Shown piece by piece: positions 27,991 through 36,252 of a DNA stretch of 64,000 nt. Position numbers and translations under genes: made by a program. Origin of the DNA: Bog-473 sp963755495 (GTDB taxonomy: Bacteria; Actinomycetota; Acidimicrobiia; Acidimicrobiales; RAAP-2); the NCBI GenBank assembly GCA_963755495.1, contig CAVWJS010000006.1, positions 806,001 to 870,000 on the forward strand, written 5' to 3'. The notes beneath the pieces were generated by a model. The model had not been told where the DNA came from and made no database searches. It saw only the letters and a program-made list of their open reading frames with translations. Within the stretch, counting starts at the first letter, position 1. Each line of letters starts with the position of its first letter.

Positions 27991-28125
27991 TGGCGGCGTT
28001 GCCGCTCTGTGAACGTCAACCTTCCCAAGAGGATGAGGGATTCGAGGTAGGAGCGGCGTGATGAACCATGATGGGTGTACCCAGAGGGCGATTGGTCGGC
28101 GATCGGCCCAAGTACGAGGGAGTTC

Positions 28126-29229
28126 ATGACGACTGTGCCGTCCCAAGGTAACTACCTGGCCGTCATAAAGGTGGTCGGGGTGGGCGGTGGCGGGGTGAAC
28201 GCCGTCAATCGCATGATCGACTCGGGGCTCCGCAATGTGGAGTTCATCGCGGCCAATACTGACGCCCAGGCACTCCTCATGAGCGATGCCGATCTGAAGC
28301 TGGACATCGGACGTCAGCTGACACGCGGCCTGGGAGCGGGCAGCGACCCCGAAGTGGGCCGGCAGGCGGCGGAGGAGCACCGGGCTGACATCGAGGAGGC
28401 GCTCCAGGGTGCCGACATGGTCTTCATCACTGCCGGCAAGGGCGGTGGCACCGGGACCGGCGCCGCGCCCGTGGTGGCCGAAATCGCCAAGAGCCTGGGT
28501 GCTCTGACCATCGGCGTTGTCACGCGCCCCTTCACCTTCGAGGGCCGGCGCCGGGCCATGCAAGCGGAAAAGGGCATCCAAATTCTCAAGGAGAAGGTGG
28601 ACACCCTCATCGTCATTCCCAACGACCGCCTCCTGAGCGTGTCCAACGACAAGACGAGCATGGTCAATGCCTTCAAAATGGCCGACGAGGTGCTCCTCCA
28701 AGGTGTGCGTGGCATCACCGACCTCATTACCGTGCCGGGCCTGATCAATACGGACTTCGCCGACGTGAAGATGGTTATGACGAATGCCGGGACGGCGATC
28801 ATGGGGATCGGCGCATCCATCGGCGAGGGACGAGCCGCCAACGCGGCGCGCGCCGCCATCACGAGCCCCTTGCTCGAAGCTTCCATTGAAGGGGCGCGGG
28901 GAATCCTGCTCAACATCGCAGGTGGATCCGATCTCGGGCTGTTCGAAGTGAACGAGGCGGCCGAGATCATCCACGGCGTAGCCCACCCCGACGCCAACAT
29001 CATTTTCGGTGCCGTCATCGACGACAACATGGGTGACGAGGTGCGGGTCACCGTCATTGCCGCCGGCTTCGAGCGCTGGGAAGAGGGCGGCCGTCCCGCG
29101 AGCAGCGATCGGGCACCGTCCATATTCCCCTCTTCGGACGCGGTGGACATCTTCGCCGAGACGTCGAGCAAAGACGACGAGTTCGACTTGGGTGACGACG
29201 ATTTCGACGTGCCCTCCTTCCTTCGCTGA
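28126..29229 (+). CDS. ftsZ: Cell division protein FtsZ
   Basis: The tubulin-like GTPase that forms the Z ring. 367 residues. IKVVGVGGGGVNAVNRMIDS and EFIAANTDAQALLMSDAD open the GTPase domain, the tubulin signature is ITAGKGGGTGTGAAPVVAEI, and the T7 loop is GLINTDFADVKMVM. An acidic linker follows and the C-terminal peptide is DDDFDVPSFLR, the type bound by SepF in actinobacteria. ATG 28126 has GAGG upstream. The frame is intact. No ftsA is present; SepF, encoded two genes on, probably anchors the ring. Confidence 0.97.
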   Translation: MTTVPSQGNYLAVIKVVGVGGGGVNAVNRMIDSGLRNVEFIAANTDAQALLMSDADLKLDIGRQLTRGLGAGSDPEVGRQAAEEHRADIEEALQGADMVFITAGKGGGTGTGAAPVVAEIAKSLGALTIGVVTRPFTFEGRRRAMQAEKGIQILKEKVDTLIVIPNDRLLSVSNDKTSMVNAFKMADEVLLQGVRGITDLITVPGLINTDFADVKMVMTNAGTAIMGIGASIGEGRAANAARAAITSPLLEASIEGARGILLNIAGGSDLGLFEVNEAAEIIHGVAHPDANIIFGAVIDDNMGDEVRVTVIAAGFERWEEGGRPASSDRAPSIFPSSDAVDIFAETSSKDDEFDLGDDDFDVPSFLR

Positions 29230-29248
29230 CGACGCGGTCGCGACGCGC

Positions 29249-29890
29249 TTGGCGGCGGTGCTCGAGCGCATCGAGCGGGCGGGGGGCGACCCGGCCCAGG
29301 TACGCGTGATCGCCGTGTCGAAGGGATTCGGACCGGAAGCGGTCGTCGCGGCCCGTGTTGCCGGATTGACCGACTTCGGCGAGAATTATGCCACCGAGCT
29401 CGAAGCCAAGGCGCCCGGGCCCGCCGGGACGAATTGGCACTTTCTGGGCACGATCCAGCGCAACAAGGTGCGGGTGCTGGCACCATTGGTGACAATGTGG
29501 CAGGGAGTGGCTCGTCTGGCCGAGGGGGAGCGCATCGCGCAGTACGCCCCAGGGGCCCGTGTCCTGATTCAGGTGGACACCAGCGGCGGCCTGCCCGGTC
29601 GCAACGGATGTCAACCGGCAGAGGTGACCGCCCTGGCGGGGTCGCTCTCGAACCTCGATCTGCAACTAGAGGGCCTGATGACGGTGGCGCCGCCAGGTCA
29701 AGAAAGGACGAAGGCGGCGTTCGAATCGATAAGGAACCTGGCTGATGCACTCGGGCTCAAGGAGCGGTCGATGGGGATGAGTGCCGATCTCGAAGCGGCG
29801 GTGGCGGCCGGGTCCACCATGGTGCGGATCGGTCGGGCCTTGTTCGGAGAGCGACCGCCGAAGGCTTCCTCGTTGTCCCTCCCACGCTGA
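29249..29890 (+). CDS. YggS/YlmE-family pyridoxal phosphate-binding protein
   Basis: A single-domain PLP protein of the alanine-racemase N-terminal barrel fold, involved in PLP and amino-acid homeostasis. VRVIAVSKGFGPEAVVAARV contains the PLP lysine; then DFGENYATELEAKA, WHFLGTIQRNKVRVLAPLVT, LQLEGLMTVAPPGQERTKAA and SMGMSADLEAAVAAGSTMVR, IGRALFGER. The start is uncertain: no ATG precedes the conserved region, and TTG 29249 or GTG 29258 are candidates. It sits between ftsZ and sepF as in most Gram-positive bacteria. Confidence 0.88.
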   Translation: MAAVLERIERAGGDPAQVRVIAVSKGFGPEAVVAARVAGLTDFGENYATELEAKAPGPAGTNWHFLGTIQRNKVRVLAPLVTMWQGVARLAEGERIAQYAPGARVLIQVDTSGGLPGRNGCQPAEVTALAGSLSNLDLQLEGLMTVAPPGQERTKAAFESIRNLADALGLKERSMGMSADLEAAVAAGSTMVRIGRALFGERPPKASSLSLPR

Positions 29891-29927
29891 CCACCAGGCA
29901 CTACGCTGTGCCGGAACAGGAGAAGGT

Positions 29928-30500
29928 ATGGCACCCTCGTTCATGAAGAAGACCATGGTCTACCTCGGGTTACTCGACGACGAGTACGACGAGTACGACG
30001 ACCTGGAAGACCGCGCCCCACGGGCGTTCACGTCGCAGTCCCGGGGCGATGTCCGGCAGCAGGACTATGAGCCCCCCGACGAGTACGGCGGGGGACTGAA
30101 CCGCGTCCGCGCCATGGTTCCTCGCGAGTCGGCCATGCCCAGTCCCACCCGGGTGCAGCCGAGCCCGGTGCCGCGTCCTTCGGGGGTGCGGCCCGTTCCG
30201 GTTGAGACGGCGATCGGCGGCACCGCCGCACGGGTCCACATCGTTGCTCCCACCCGGTTCGGCGACGCCAAGGAGATCGCCGACCGGCTCAAGGACAACC
30301 GCCCGGTGATCGTGAACCTGCAGGTGGCCGACCGTGACCTGCAACGGCGGATGATCGACTTTTGCAGTGGCGTGACCTATGCCCTGAGCGGCGAGATGGA
30401 GAAGGTGGCCGACCAGGTGTTCCTCTTGGCCCCGACAAACGTGAAGGTTTCAGACGAAGAGCGCCAACGCCTGGTGGAGCGCGGCTTCGGGCGGGACTGA
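29928..30500 (+). CDS. sepF: Cell division protein SepF
   Basis: The FtsZ membrane anchor in bacteria without FtsA. 190 residues: an N-terminal amphipathic membrane-binding segment MKKTMVYLGLLDDEYDEYDD, a disordered Pro/Arg linker, and the C-terminal SepF domain (ARVHIVAPTRFGDAKEIADR, RPVIVNLQVADRDLQRRMID, FCSGVTYALSGEMEKVADQV). ATG 29928 follows GGAGAAGGT. Family members normally begin near the MKK, eight codons further on at an internal ATG, so the start may be slightly later. Confidence 0.92.
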   Translation: MAPSFMKKTMVYLGLLDDEYDEYDDLEDRAPRAFTSQSRGDVRQQDYEPPDEYGGGLNRVRAMVPRESAMPSPTRVQPSPVPRPSGVRPVPVETAIGGTAARVHIVAPTRFGDAKEIADRLKDNRPVIVNLQVADRDLQRRMIDFCSGVTYALSGEMEKVADQVFLLAPTNVKVSDEERQRLVERGFGRD

Positions 30501-30521
30501 GCAGGCTATTCTCAGGTAGCA

Positions 30522-30779
30522 GTGAATGTATTCCGCCTAGCTGGGATTGCCGTAGAGCTGTATCTGTGGTTCATCATGCTGCCGACAGCACTGCTCAGTT
30601 GGTTCAGGGTACAGCCAGGAACGACGTTGGCTCGGGTGCAGCTTTTTCTCTACCGGGCGACGGAACCAGTGTTGCGGCCTGTTCGACGTGTCATCCGGCC
30701 CATGGGCGGCATCGATATCTCCTTTATCGTGGTTTTCCTCGTGCTGCAGTACGTGGTCGTGCGAGTTCTTTTTGCCTAG
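30522..30779 (+). CDS. YggT-family membrane protein
   Basis: 85 residues with two membrane helices joined by RATEPVLRPVRRVIRPMGGI, the family's conserved loop (P-I/L-R-x-x-I-P-x-x-G-G-I-D). It is linked to division and cell shape through its position after sepF in many genomes; biochemical role unknown. GTG 30522 lies 9 nt after TATTCT, a possible -10. Confidence 0.85.
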   Translation: MNVFRLAGIAVELYLWFIMLPTALLSWFRVQPGTTLARVQLFLYRATEPVLRPVRRVIRPMGGIDISFIVVFLVLQYVVVRVLFA

Positions 30780-30825
30780 TCCCACACCAGATTGGACCAT
30801 TCCCGTTTGGCCCAGGGGGGGCGGG

Positions 30826-30831
30826 TAGACT
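30826..30831 (+). promoter_or_regulatory. Candidate -10 element TAGACT before divIVA
   Basis: TAGACT ends 8 nt before ATG 30840 with no Shine-Dalgarno between, fitting a leaderless transcript. Confidence 0.4.
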
Positions 30832-30839
30832 CCTCGATC

Positions 30840-31691
30840 ATGGACAGTTCGCCGGCTTCCTCATCCATTCTTGACACACTTCGTACCGTCGAATTCCGTC
30901 TCGGGCTAAAGGGCTACAACGTCGACGAGGTCGATGACTATCTCGACCGCGCCGCCCAAGAGGCCGAAGCTCTGCAGGAGACCGTCCGCCAGCTGAACGA
31001 GCGTCTTCGGCAGGCAAGTGACCGGATTGTGCAGCTCGAGCGGGATGTGCGCGACGCCGCGGCCGAGGCGAAAGCACATCCTCCTACACCCGGGACGGTA
31101 GCCCCGGCCCCGACGCCGGCCGTGCCGGTCGCAGTAGCTGCGGCCCCGGCACCTGCTGCGCCCGCGTCGACGGCGCTGGACATCCCATCCGACGAGACGT
31201 TGCAACGAACCCTGCTGTTGGCCCAGAAGTTCGTCGATCAGATCAAGCGCGAGAGCGAGGCGGAAGCGGCCGCGACCGTGGCCCAAGCCGAAGAGAAGGC
31301 GCGAGCTGCCATGTCGGCCGCCCAGTCGCAAGCGGCCGCTTTGCAGGCGGATTCGCAGCGCCAGGTGCGCGAGGAGGTGGCGCGGTTGGAGGCGACCCGC
31401 ACCGAACTGGCTACCGACGTCGAGAGCATGGCTCGCCACCTCGAATCGGAGAGGAACCGGCTGCGCGACGCTCTTACCGAGATTCTCAATTGGGTGGACG
31501 AAAACGTGCAGCCGGCCAACGCGCTCATGGGTGTACGTCCGAAAGGCTCCCCGGGCTCCCGGCCGGCCGCGATCGCCAGCGCCCCGAACGAATCATCCAC
31601 CAAGGGTGGGGGCGATGCGGACGATCAGCCGACGCTGAGTCTCGGATCCGTCACCGATACGAACCCGAGCGGAGTTCCTCGCACCGCTTGA
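30840..31691 (+). CDS. DivIVA-domain coiled-coil protein
   Basis: 283 residues. The N-terminal DivIVA lipid-binding segment is LDTLRTVEFRLGLKGYNVDE and VDDYLDRAAQEAEALQETVR, followed by a coiled coil, an Ala/Pro-rich linker (about 80-118) and a second long coiled coil (LLLAQKFVDQIKRESEAEAA onward). DivIVA/Wag31 proteins mark curved membrane at septa and poles and direct polar growth in actinobacteria. The tail is low-complexity. It closes the cell division block. Confidence 0.85.
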   Translation: MDSSPASSSILDTLRTVEFRLGLKGYNVDEVDDYLDRAAQEAEALQETVRQLNERLRQASDRIVQLERDVRDAAAEAKAHPPTPGTVAPAPTPAVPVAVAAAPAPAAPASTALDIPSDETLQRTLLLAQKFVDQIKRESEAEAAATVAQAEEKARAAMSAAQSQAAALQADSQRQVREEVARLEATRTELATDVESMARHLESERNRLRDALTEILNWVDENVQPANALMGVRPKGSPGSRPAAIASAPNESSTKGGGDADDQPTLSLGSVTDTNPSGVPRTA

Positions 31692-31801
31692 TCTGACGGG
31701 GGGTATTGCCTCCTGGGTCGCGGTCCGCTATGGTCACCCGCTCCCTCGACGCGATTGTCGTCAGGGAACCGGCCACATCAATGGCCGGGAAGGAGGACGA
31801 G

Positions 31802-32683
31802 ATGAGCCCAGCGAGCAAGGCCACCGCTGCAAAGAAGGTGCCTGCATCGCGCCCGCCGGCAGCGAAGAAGGCTGTTGCGACCAAGAAAACTGCGCCTGCC
31901 AAGGGTGCGGCAGCCAAAGCGGTCACCCCGACAAAAAATGTTCCTCCGACAAAGAAAGCTGTGCCTACAAAAAATGCAGTGCCCGCGAAAAATGCAGTGC
32001 CCACAAAGAACGCTCAGGCTGCGAAGAAGCCCGCTCCAGTCGAAAAGAATGGCGGGCGAGTGAACAAAGAGACGACAATCACGAAAAAGGCTGCTCCAGC
32101 GGCCAAGAAGACCGCAGGGCCTGCCAAGAAGGCGACATCGACCACGAAGGCGGCAGGGCGTACCACCACCACAACGCCAGCATCCGCTGTGGTGGGCCCG
32201 AGCGCGCCGGAGGTGGAAGCTGAGGCGGAAGCACCCGCAGCGGTCCGCAGCACGTTCACGCCGAAGCCCAAGGCTCCGGCGCCCGTCCGTCCCAAGACGG
32301 GTCCCTACGCCAAGGATCTCAAGTTCCTAGAGGAGATCACCGAACTGCTGGCCGAAGAGCGCGGCATCTATCAGGAGCAGGCCACATCGCTCCGGGCCGA
32401 AGCCGATTCGCTGGCGCTCGAGCGCGAGCCGGGTGATGTGCAGTTCGACGAGGAGTCTGGTGAGGGGGGCACGGTCACCGTCGACCGGGAGCGGAACTTG
32501 GCTCTTTCGGGCCAAGCGGCACTCGCCGTCGAGGAGATCGACTACGCCAGCGCCCGGGTGGCGGACAAGACTTACGGCTATTGCGAGCGATGCTTCCAGC
32601 CGATCCCCAAGCCTCGTCTGCGGGCTCTTCCCTATGCCCGGCTCTGCGTCGCGTGCAAGAGCGGGGGATTGTCGCGCCGCTGA
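31802..32683 (+). CDS. TraR/DksA-type zinc finger protein with histone-like Lys/Ala/Pro tail
   Basis: About 293 residues. Residues 1-150 are a low-complexity chain of Ala-Lys-Lys and Pro-Thr-Lys-Asn-Ala repeats like histone H1, then DLKFLEEITELLAEERGIYQ (coiled coil) and a C4 zinc finger: CERCFQPIPKPRLRALPYAR then LCVAC. DksA/TraR proteins bind RNA polymerase through its secondary channel; the basic tail suggests DNA or RNA binding. ATG 31802 follows AAGGAGG, so it is preferred over ATG 31781. Such tailed DksA-like genes occur before lspA in actinobacteria. Confidence 0.82.
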   Translation: MSPASKATAAKKVPASRPPAAKKAVATKKTAPAKGAAAKAVTPTKNVPPTKKAVPTKNAVPAKNAVPTKNAQAAKKPAPVEKNGGRVNKETTITKKAAPAAKKTAGPAKKATSTTKAAGRTTTTTPASAVVGPSAPEVEAEAEAPAAVRSTFTPKPKAPAPVRPKTGPYAKDLKFLEEITELLAEERGIYQEQATSLRAEADSLALEREPGDVQFDEESGEGGTVTVDRERNLALSGQAALAVEEIDYASARVADKTYGYCERCFQPIPKPRLRALPYARLCVACKSGGLSRR

Positions 32684-33153
32684 CCCCGAGCGGCCAAGCT
32701 CGGGCGCGGCTGGTCGCTTTCGCACTAGCCGTCGCCGTCGTGGTGGCCGACCGTGTCACTACAGCCGTGGCGGAAGACCATCTCCACGACGCCTCGCACG
32801 TATGGGGACCATTCGGACTGGCTTTGCAGTTCAACTCCGGACTGGCTTTCAGCATCTTCACGGGCCGGTCGACCTTGGTCACGGTGGTGCTCGCCATCGG
32901 GGTCGTCATCCTCGCAGTCTTCGTGGCGCGTGTGCGCACCTTTCCCCAAGCGATCGCAGGAGGACTGGTCCTCGGTGGTGGGGTGGGGAATCTCAGTGAG
33001 CGGATCGTGGGCCTCCACCACGGTCTTGTGGCAGATTTCGTCACTCTGAGCCACTGGCCCACCTTCAACGTCGCCGACGCCTGCATCACGATCGGGGTGG
33101 TCGTCGCCGCCTGTTGCCTTCTCTTCGGACGCCCCGTGGGAAGAGCCAGATGA
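32653..33153 (+). CDS. lspA: Lipoprotein signal peptidase LspA
   Basis: The aspartyl protease that cleaves prolipoprotein signal peptides. 166 residues with four membrane helices. Family landmarks: VVVADRVTTAV (usual D-Q-x-T-K), FGLALQFNSGLAFSIF (N-x-G-x-A-F), GGGVGNLSERIV (usual G-N-x-x-D-R) and ADFVTLSHWPTFNVADACIT (F-N-x-A-D). The last catalytic Asp is present but the first is Glu. GTG 32653 lies inside the preceding gene; the stop overlaps rluD (ATGA). Confidence 0.82.
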   Translation: MQERGIVAPLTPSGQARARLVAFALAVAVVVADRVTTAVAEDHLHDASHVWGPFGLALQFNSGLAFSIFTGRSTLVTVVLAIGVVILAVFVARVRTFPQAIAGGLVLGGGVGNLSERIVGLHHGLVADFVTLSHWPTFNVADACITIGVVVAACCLLFGRPVGRAR

Positions 33154-34130
33154 ATGAGCCAGCGGAGGTGCTCGTTATCGAGGTGCCGCCGCTGCTGGCG
33201 GGGGTGCGGATCGACCGCGCCGTGGCGATGTTGGCGAACGTGTCCCGAACGGTGGCGACCGGGCTTATCGTCTCGGGCCAGGTGCTGGTGGATGACGTTG
33301 TGGTGACCGTCGGGCGCAACGCACTGAAAGAAGGTGCCACGCTGACGATCGCCCTGCCGGGGCCGGGTGGGAGCGAGGTGGAAGCCGAATCCGGCGTGCG
33401 GTTCGGGGTGGTCTATGCCGACGAAGAGGTGGCAGTGGTGGACAAGCCTGCTGGCCTGGTGGTGCACCCGGGTGCAGGCCACAAGGAAGGAACCCTGGTG
33501 GGAGGGCTGCTCTCACGTTTTCCGGACCTCGCCGCGCTCGTTGACTCCAGCGTCTGCCCGGGTGATCGGCCGGGCATCGTTCACCGGCTCGACAAGGGGA
33601 CCTCGGGACTCCTGGCGGTGGCCCGCACGGAGTCGGCCTACCACGCCCTCATCAAGCAGCTCTCCGAACGCACCATGGAGCGTCGCTACCTGGCCCTGGT
33701 CGAAGGAGAGGTGGCGGACGACCGGGGCGAGATAGATGCCCCGATAGGGCGGTCGACCCGAACGCCTACGAAGATGGCTGTCTCAGCGAGTGGCCGGTCC
33801 GCCCGCACCGGTTTCACCGTGCTGGAGCGGTGGCCGTCACCTCGCCCGACCACCTTGGTGGAGCTCAGCTTGCAGAGTGGGCGAACGCACCAGATTCGGG
33901 TCCATATGGCAGCCATCGGCCACCCCGTGGTCGGTGATGCCCGTTACGGAACCCCGGAGAAGGCCCTGGGTTCAGGTCGCTTCTTCCTCCACGCCTTCCG
34001 GCTTGCGTTCGACCACCCGGGAAGCGGCGAGCGGCAGGAGTTCGCCGCCCCGCTTCCCGCCGACCTGCAGTCCTACCTAAGCGGCCTGGTGGACGCCGAG
34101 GACGTCGGCGTCGAAGGACAAGGCCGCTAG
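33150..34130 (+). CDS. RluA/RluD-family pseudouridine synthase
   Basis: 326 residues. An N-terminal S4-like RNA-binding domain (RIDRAVAMLANVSRTVATGL, VSGQVLVDD) precedes the catalytic domain: VVDKPAGLVVHPGAGHKEGT, GIVHRLDKGTSGLLAVARTE (catalytic Asp in HRLD), ERRYLALVEGE and LSLQSGRTHQIRVHMAAIGH. It probably makes pseudouridines in 23S rRNA helix 69, as RluD does. lspA-rluD order is common in bacteria. The 3' end overlaps the convergent sigma factor gene by 54 bp. Confidence 0.9.
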   Translation: MNEPAEVLVIEVPPLLAGVRIDRAVAMLANVSRTVATGLIVSGQVLVDDVVVTVGRNALKEGATLTIALPGPGGSEVEAESGVRFGVVYADEEVAVVDKPAGLVVHPGAGHKEGTLVGGLLSRFPDLAALVDSSVCPGDRPGIVHRLDKGTSGLLAVARTESAYHALIKQLSERTMERRYLALVEGEVADDRGEIDAPIGRSTRTPTKMAVSASGRSARTGFTVLERWPSPRPTTLVELSLQSGRTHQIRVHMAAIGHPVVGDARYGTPEKALGSGRFFLHAFRLAFDHPGSGERQEFAAPLPADLQSYLSGLVDAEDVGVEGQGR

Positions 34131-34913
34131 GGCCTCCTCTTCGGCCCGGCGCACACGCCGTACCCCGACCCCGAGTCGCTCGGCCGTCGATTGCAGCGAG
34201 GCCGGGGTGTCCCCACCAAAGCCGAACCGCAGTCGCAGGACATCGCGCTGGAGGTCAGGGAGCTTCTCCACTGCGTCACGCACCCGGTCATAGACCATGG
34301 TTTGCTCCACGTCGGCCACGAAGTCTGACTCATCCGGAGCGACCAACTCGCCCAGAGTGGTGGCCGACTCGGATGCAGCGGGCTGGTCGAGGGACGCCGT
34401 CACTCGAGCGACGTCTTCGAGCGCATAGCGCTCATCAGCCGTCATACCCGTCGCTTCGTCCAACTCTGCCTCCGTCGGGGTGCGCCCGAGGGTGGTGGCC
34501 AGCTGGGCCTTGGTCAACTCCAGTCGCTGAATGTGCTCGCCCACTTCGAGCGGGATCCGGATTGTGCGACCGTGCTGCTGCACGGCGCGCTGCAACGCCT
34601 GGCGGATCCACCACGTGGCATACGTCGAAAACCGAAAGCCTCTCTCCCAGTCGAACTTGTCCACGGCCCTCATGAGGCCGAACGAGCCCTCCTGGACCAA
34701 GTCGGCCATGTCGACGCCACGATCCTGGTAACGCCTGGCCCAGTGCACGACCAACCGGAGATTGGCCGCCACCATCTGCTTGCGCGCCAGCTCGTCACCG
34801 GCTGCGACCCGCTTGGCCAGTTCTACCTGCTGCTCGTGGTCAGGCATTGGGAATTGGTCCAGATCCCTCAGCATCAAACCAAGGGTGTCGGATGTACTCA
34901 CCGCGCTCTTCAT
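34077..34913 (-). CDS. Sigma-70 family RNA polymerase sigma factor (group 2-like)
   Basis: 278 residues. Region 1.2 near the start (TLGLMLRDLDQFPMPDHEQQ), region 2 ANLRLVVHWARRYQDRGVDM, DLVQEGSFGLMRAVDKFDWE and RGFRFSTYATWWIRQALQRA, region 3 RIPLEVGEHIQRLELTKAQL, and region 4 LPDLQRDVLRLRFGFGGDTP then TAERLGVGVRRVRRAEEEAL. It has the sigma-A type region 2.4 but lacks the long region 1.1, so it looks like an alternative sigma of the HrdB/SigB kind. ATG 34913 follows GGGAGAGAAG; an ORF extension to 35114 is unlikely. Confidence 0.88.
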   Translation of the reverse strand: MKSAVSTSDTLGLMLRDLDQFPMPDHEQQVELAKRVAAGDELARKQMVAANLRLVVHWARRYQDRGVDMADLVQEGSFGLMRAVDKFDWERGFRFSTYATWWIRQALQRAVQQHGRTIRIPLEVGEHIQRLELTKAQLATTLGRTPTEAELDEATGMTADERYALEDVARVTASLDQPAASESATTLGELVAPDESDFVADVEQTMVYDRVRDAVEKLPDLQRDVLRLRFGFGGDTPASLQSTAERLGVGVRRVRRAEEEALAALSFDADVLGVHQAA

Positions 34914-35076
34914 CGACTTCTCTCCCGACGATCTTCGATCTCTCTCATTCCTTCGTACCCGGGGTGCTCTTTTCTGAATCTGACCTGTTACAACACCGGT
35001 AGGTGCTCGAGCATTCCACGGGGGTGTATCAACCCTTGAGTTGCGCACCACGCCCACTTCTGGTGACCTACGTCGC

Positions 35077-35664
35077 ATGACCTCGCGGATGGTGCTGCTC
35101 AGACATGGAGCCACTGAATGGTCGCAAACCGGTCAACACACTGGCCGAACGGATATTCCTCTGCTCGAACTGGGCCGGGAGCAGGCGAGGGCGGCGGGCG
35201 AGCTTCTGCGCGGGATGACCTTCGCTCAGGTCTTCACCAGCCCCCTGCTGCGGGCGTCATCCACCTGTGTGCTGGCCGGGTACGAAGGTGAGCACGTGCC
35301 CGATTTGATGGAGTGGGACTACGGCGATTACGAGGGCCGGACGACGGCCCAGATCAGCGCCGAGCGGCCAGGTTGGACATTGTGGAACGACGGCGTTGTC
35401 GACGGTGAGAGGGCGGCCGACGTGGGCCACCGGGTCGATCGGGTCATAGGGAGGGCTCGCCAGGTCGATGGCGACACCCTCTGCGTTGCGCATGGCCATG
35501 TTCTCCGGGTGTTGGCTGCCAGGTGGCTGGGGCTACCAGCTGTGGCGGGACGGCTCTTCGCGCTTTCGACGGGAACCGTGAGCATTTTGGGTTGGGAGCG
35601 CCAGACTCCCGTCGTCTCCAACTGGAACGTTGGCCCGCCCGGGGCGGCTCTGATGCCGGCGTAG
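35077..35664 (+). CDS. Histidine phosphatase superfamily protein (phosphoglycerate mutase-like)
   Basis: 195 residues. The catalytic RHG motif is MVLLRHGATEWSQTGQHTGR with phosphohistidine at His 10; then VFTSPLLRASSTCVLAGYEG, LMEWDYGDYEGRTTAQISAE and the second catalytic His in TLCVAHGHVLRVLAARWLGL. Members hydrolyse varied phosphoesters; the substrate here is not evident. It is divergent from the sigma factor gene. Confidence 0.88.
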   Translation: MTSRMVLLRHGATEWSQTGQHTGRTDIPLLELGREQARAAGELLRGMTFAQVFTSPLLRASSTCVLAGYEGEHVPDLMEWDYGDYEGRTTAQISAERPGWTLWNDGVVDGERAADVGHRVDRVIGRARQVDGDTLCVAHGHVLRVLAARWLGLPAVAGRLFALSTGTVSILGWERQTPVVSNWNVGPPGAALMPA

Positions 35665-35692
35665 GTCAGCCGGCGTCTCAACGGACGAGTAA

Positions 35693-35750
35693 TCAGGCGC
35701 CCGGATTGTCAGGCAGATCGGATTTCAGGCAGATCGGATTTCAGGCAGAT
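35693..35750. repeat. 16-bp tandem repeat at the rrf2-type gene's stop codon
   Basis: TCAGGCAGATCGGATT occurs twice exactly (35709-35740), continues as TCAGGCAGAT at 35741, and a diverged 16-bp unit precedes at 35693. The regulator's TGA (35741-35743) is the first base triplet of the third copy, so each further copy offers another TGA shifted by one frame. Confidence 0.92.
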
Positions 35751-36175
35751 GCGGTGACGTTGCCCTGGGCCCGGGCCACCATGTCGGCCAGGCTGAAGGA
35801 CTGGAGATGGGTGCGGATGGTCTCGCCAACGTCGGCCCACACCGCCAGCAGGACGCATTGGCCCTCATGGTCGCAGGCGCCGTCGGCATGGGGCTCGCCG
35901 AAGTCCCCGGCGGCGATCGGGCCGTCCACCGCGGAGATGATCTGGGCCAGGCTGATGTCCTCGGGGAGCCGGGCCAAGACGTACCCCCCGCCGACGCCTC
36001 TCTTGGAGCGCACTAGTCCGGCCCCTTTGAGGGCGAGGAGGATCTGCTCGAGGTAGGGCTGGGGGAGGGCGGTCCGCTCCGCGATGTCGCGCACCGATGT
36101 GGGTGTCTCGGCGCCATGCAGGGCAAGTGAGAGCAGTGCCCGGCTGGCGTAGTCGCCGCGTGTCGAGACTCTCAC
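35741..36175 (-). CDS. Rrf2-family transcriptional regulator
   Basis: 144 residues: MRVSTRGDYASRALLSLALH, the winged helix RDIAERTALPQPYLEQILLA, KRGVGGGYVLARLPEDISLA, and a C-terminal dimer helix. Two cysteines lie in DGACDHEGQCVLLAVW where IscR, NsrR and RirA have their iron-sulphur ligands, so it may sense iron-sulphur status or nitric oxide; a usual third Cys is missing. A TAGCAT hexamer 6 nt before GTG 36175 suggests a leaderless transcript. Confidence 0.88.
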   Translation of the reverse strand: MRVSTRGDYASRALLSLALHGAETPTSVRDIAERTALPQPYLEQILLALKGAGLVRSKRGVGGGYVLARLPEDISLAQIISAVDGPIAAGDFGEPHADGACDHEGQCVLLAVWADVGETIRTHLQSFSLADMVARAQGNVTASA

Positions 36176-36181
36176 GCTCTG

Positions 36182-36187
36182 ATGCTA
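36182..36187 (-). promoter_or_regulatory. Candidate -10 element TAGCAT of the Rrf2 gene
   Basis: On the minus strand TAGCAT is followed by six bases and GTG 36175. No Shine-Dalgarno sequence is visible. Confidence 0.45.
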
Positions 36188-36240
36188 CCGGCCGCGTGCC
36201 GGGGAGCGTGTGGTTTTCCGAGTGTGACGGTTTCGGGTCA

Positions 36241-36246
36241 TAGTGT
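36241..36246 (+). promoter_or_regulatory. Candidate -10 element TAGTGT of the phosphodiesterase gene
   Basis: TAGTGT is followed by six bases and GTG 36253, mirroring the arrangement on the divergent Rrf2 gene 55 bp away. Confidence 0.4.
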
Positions 36247-36252
36247 GACGCT

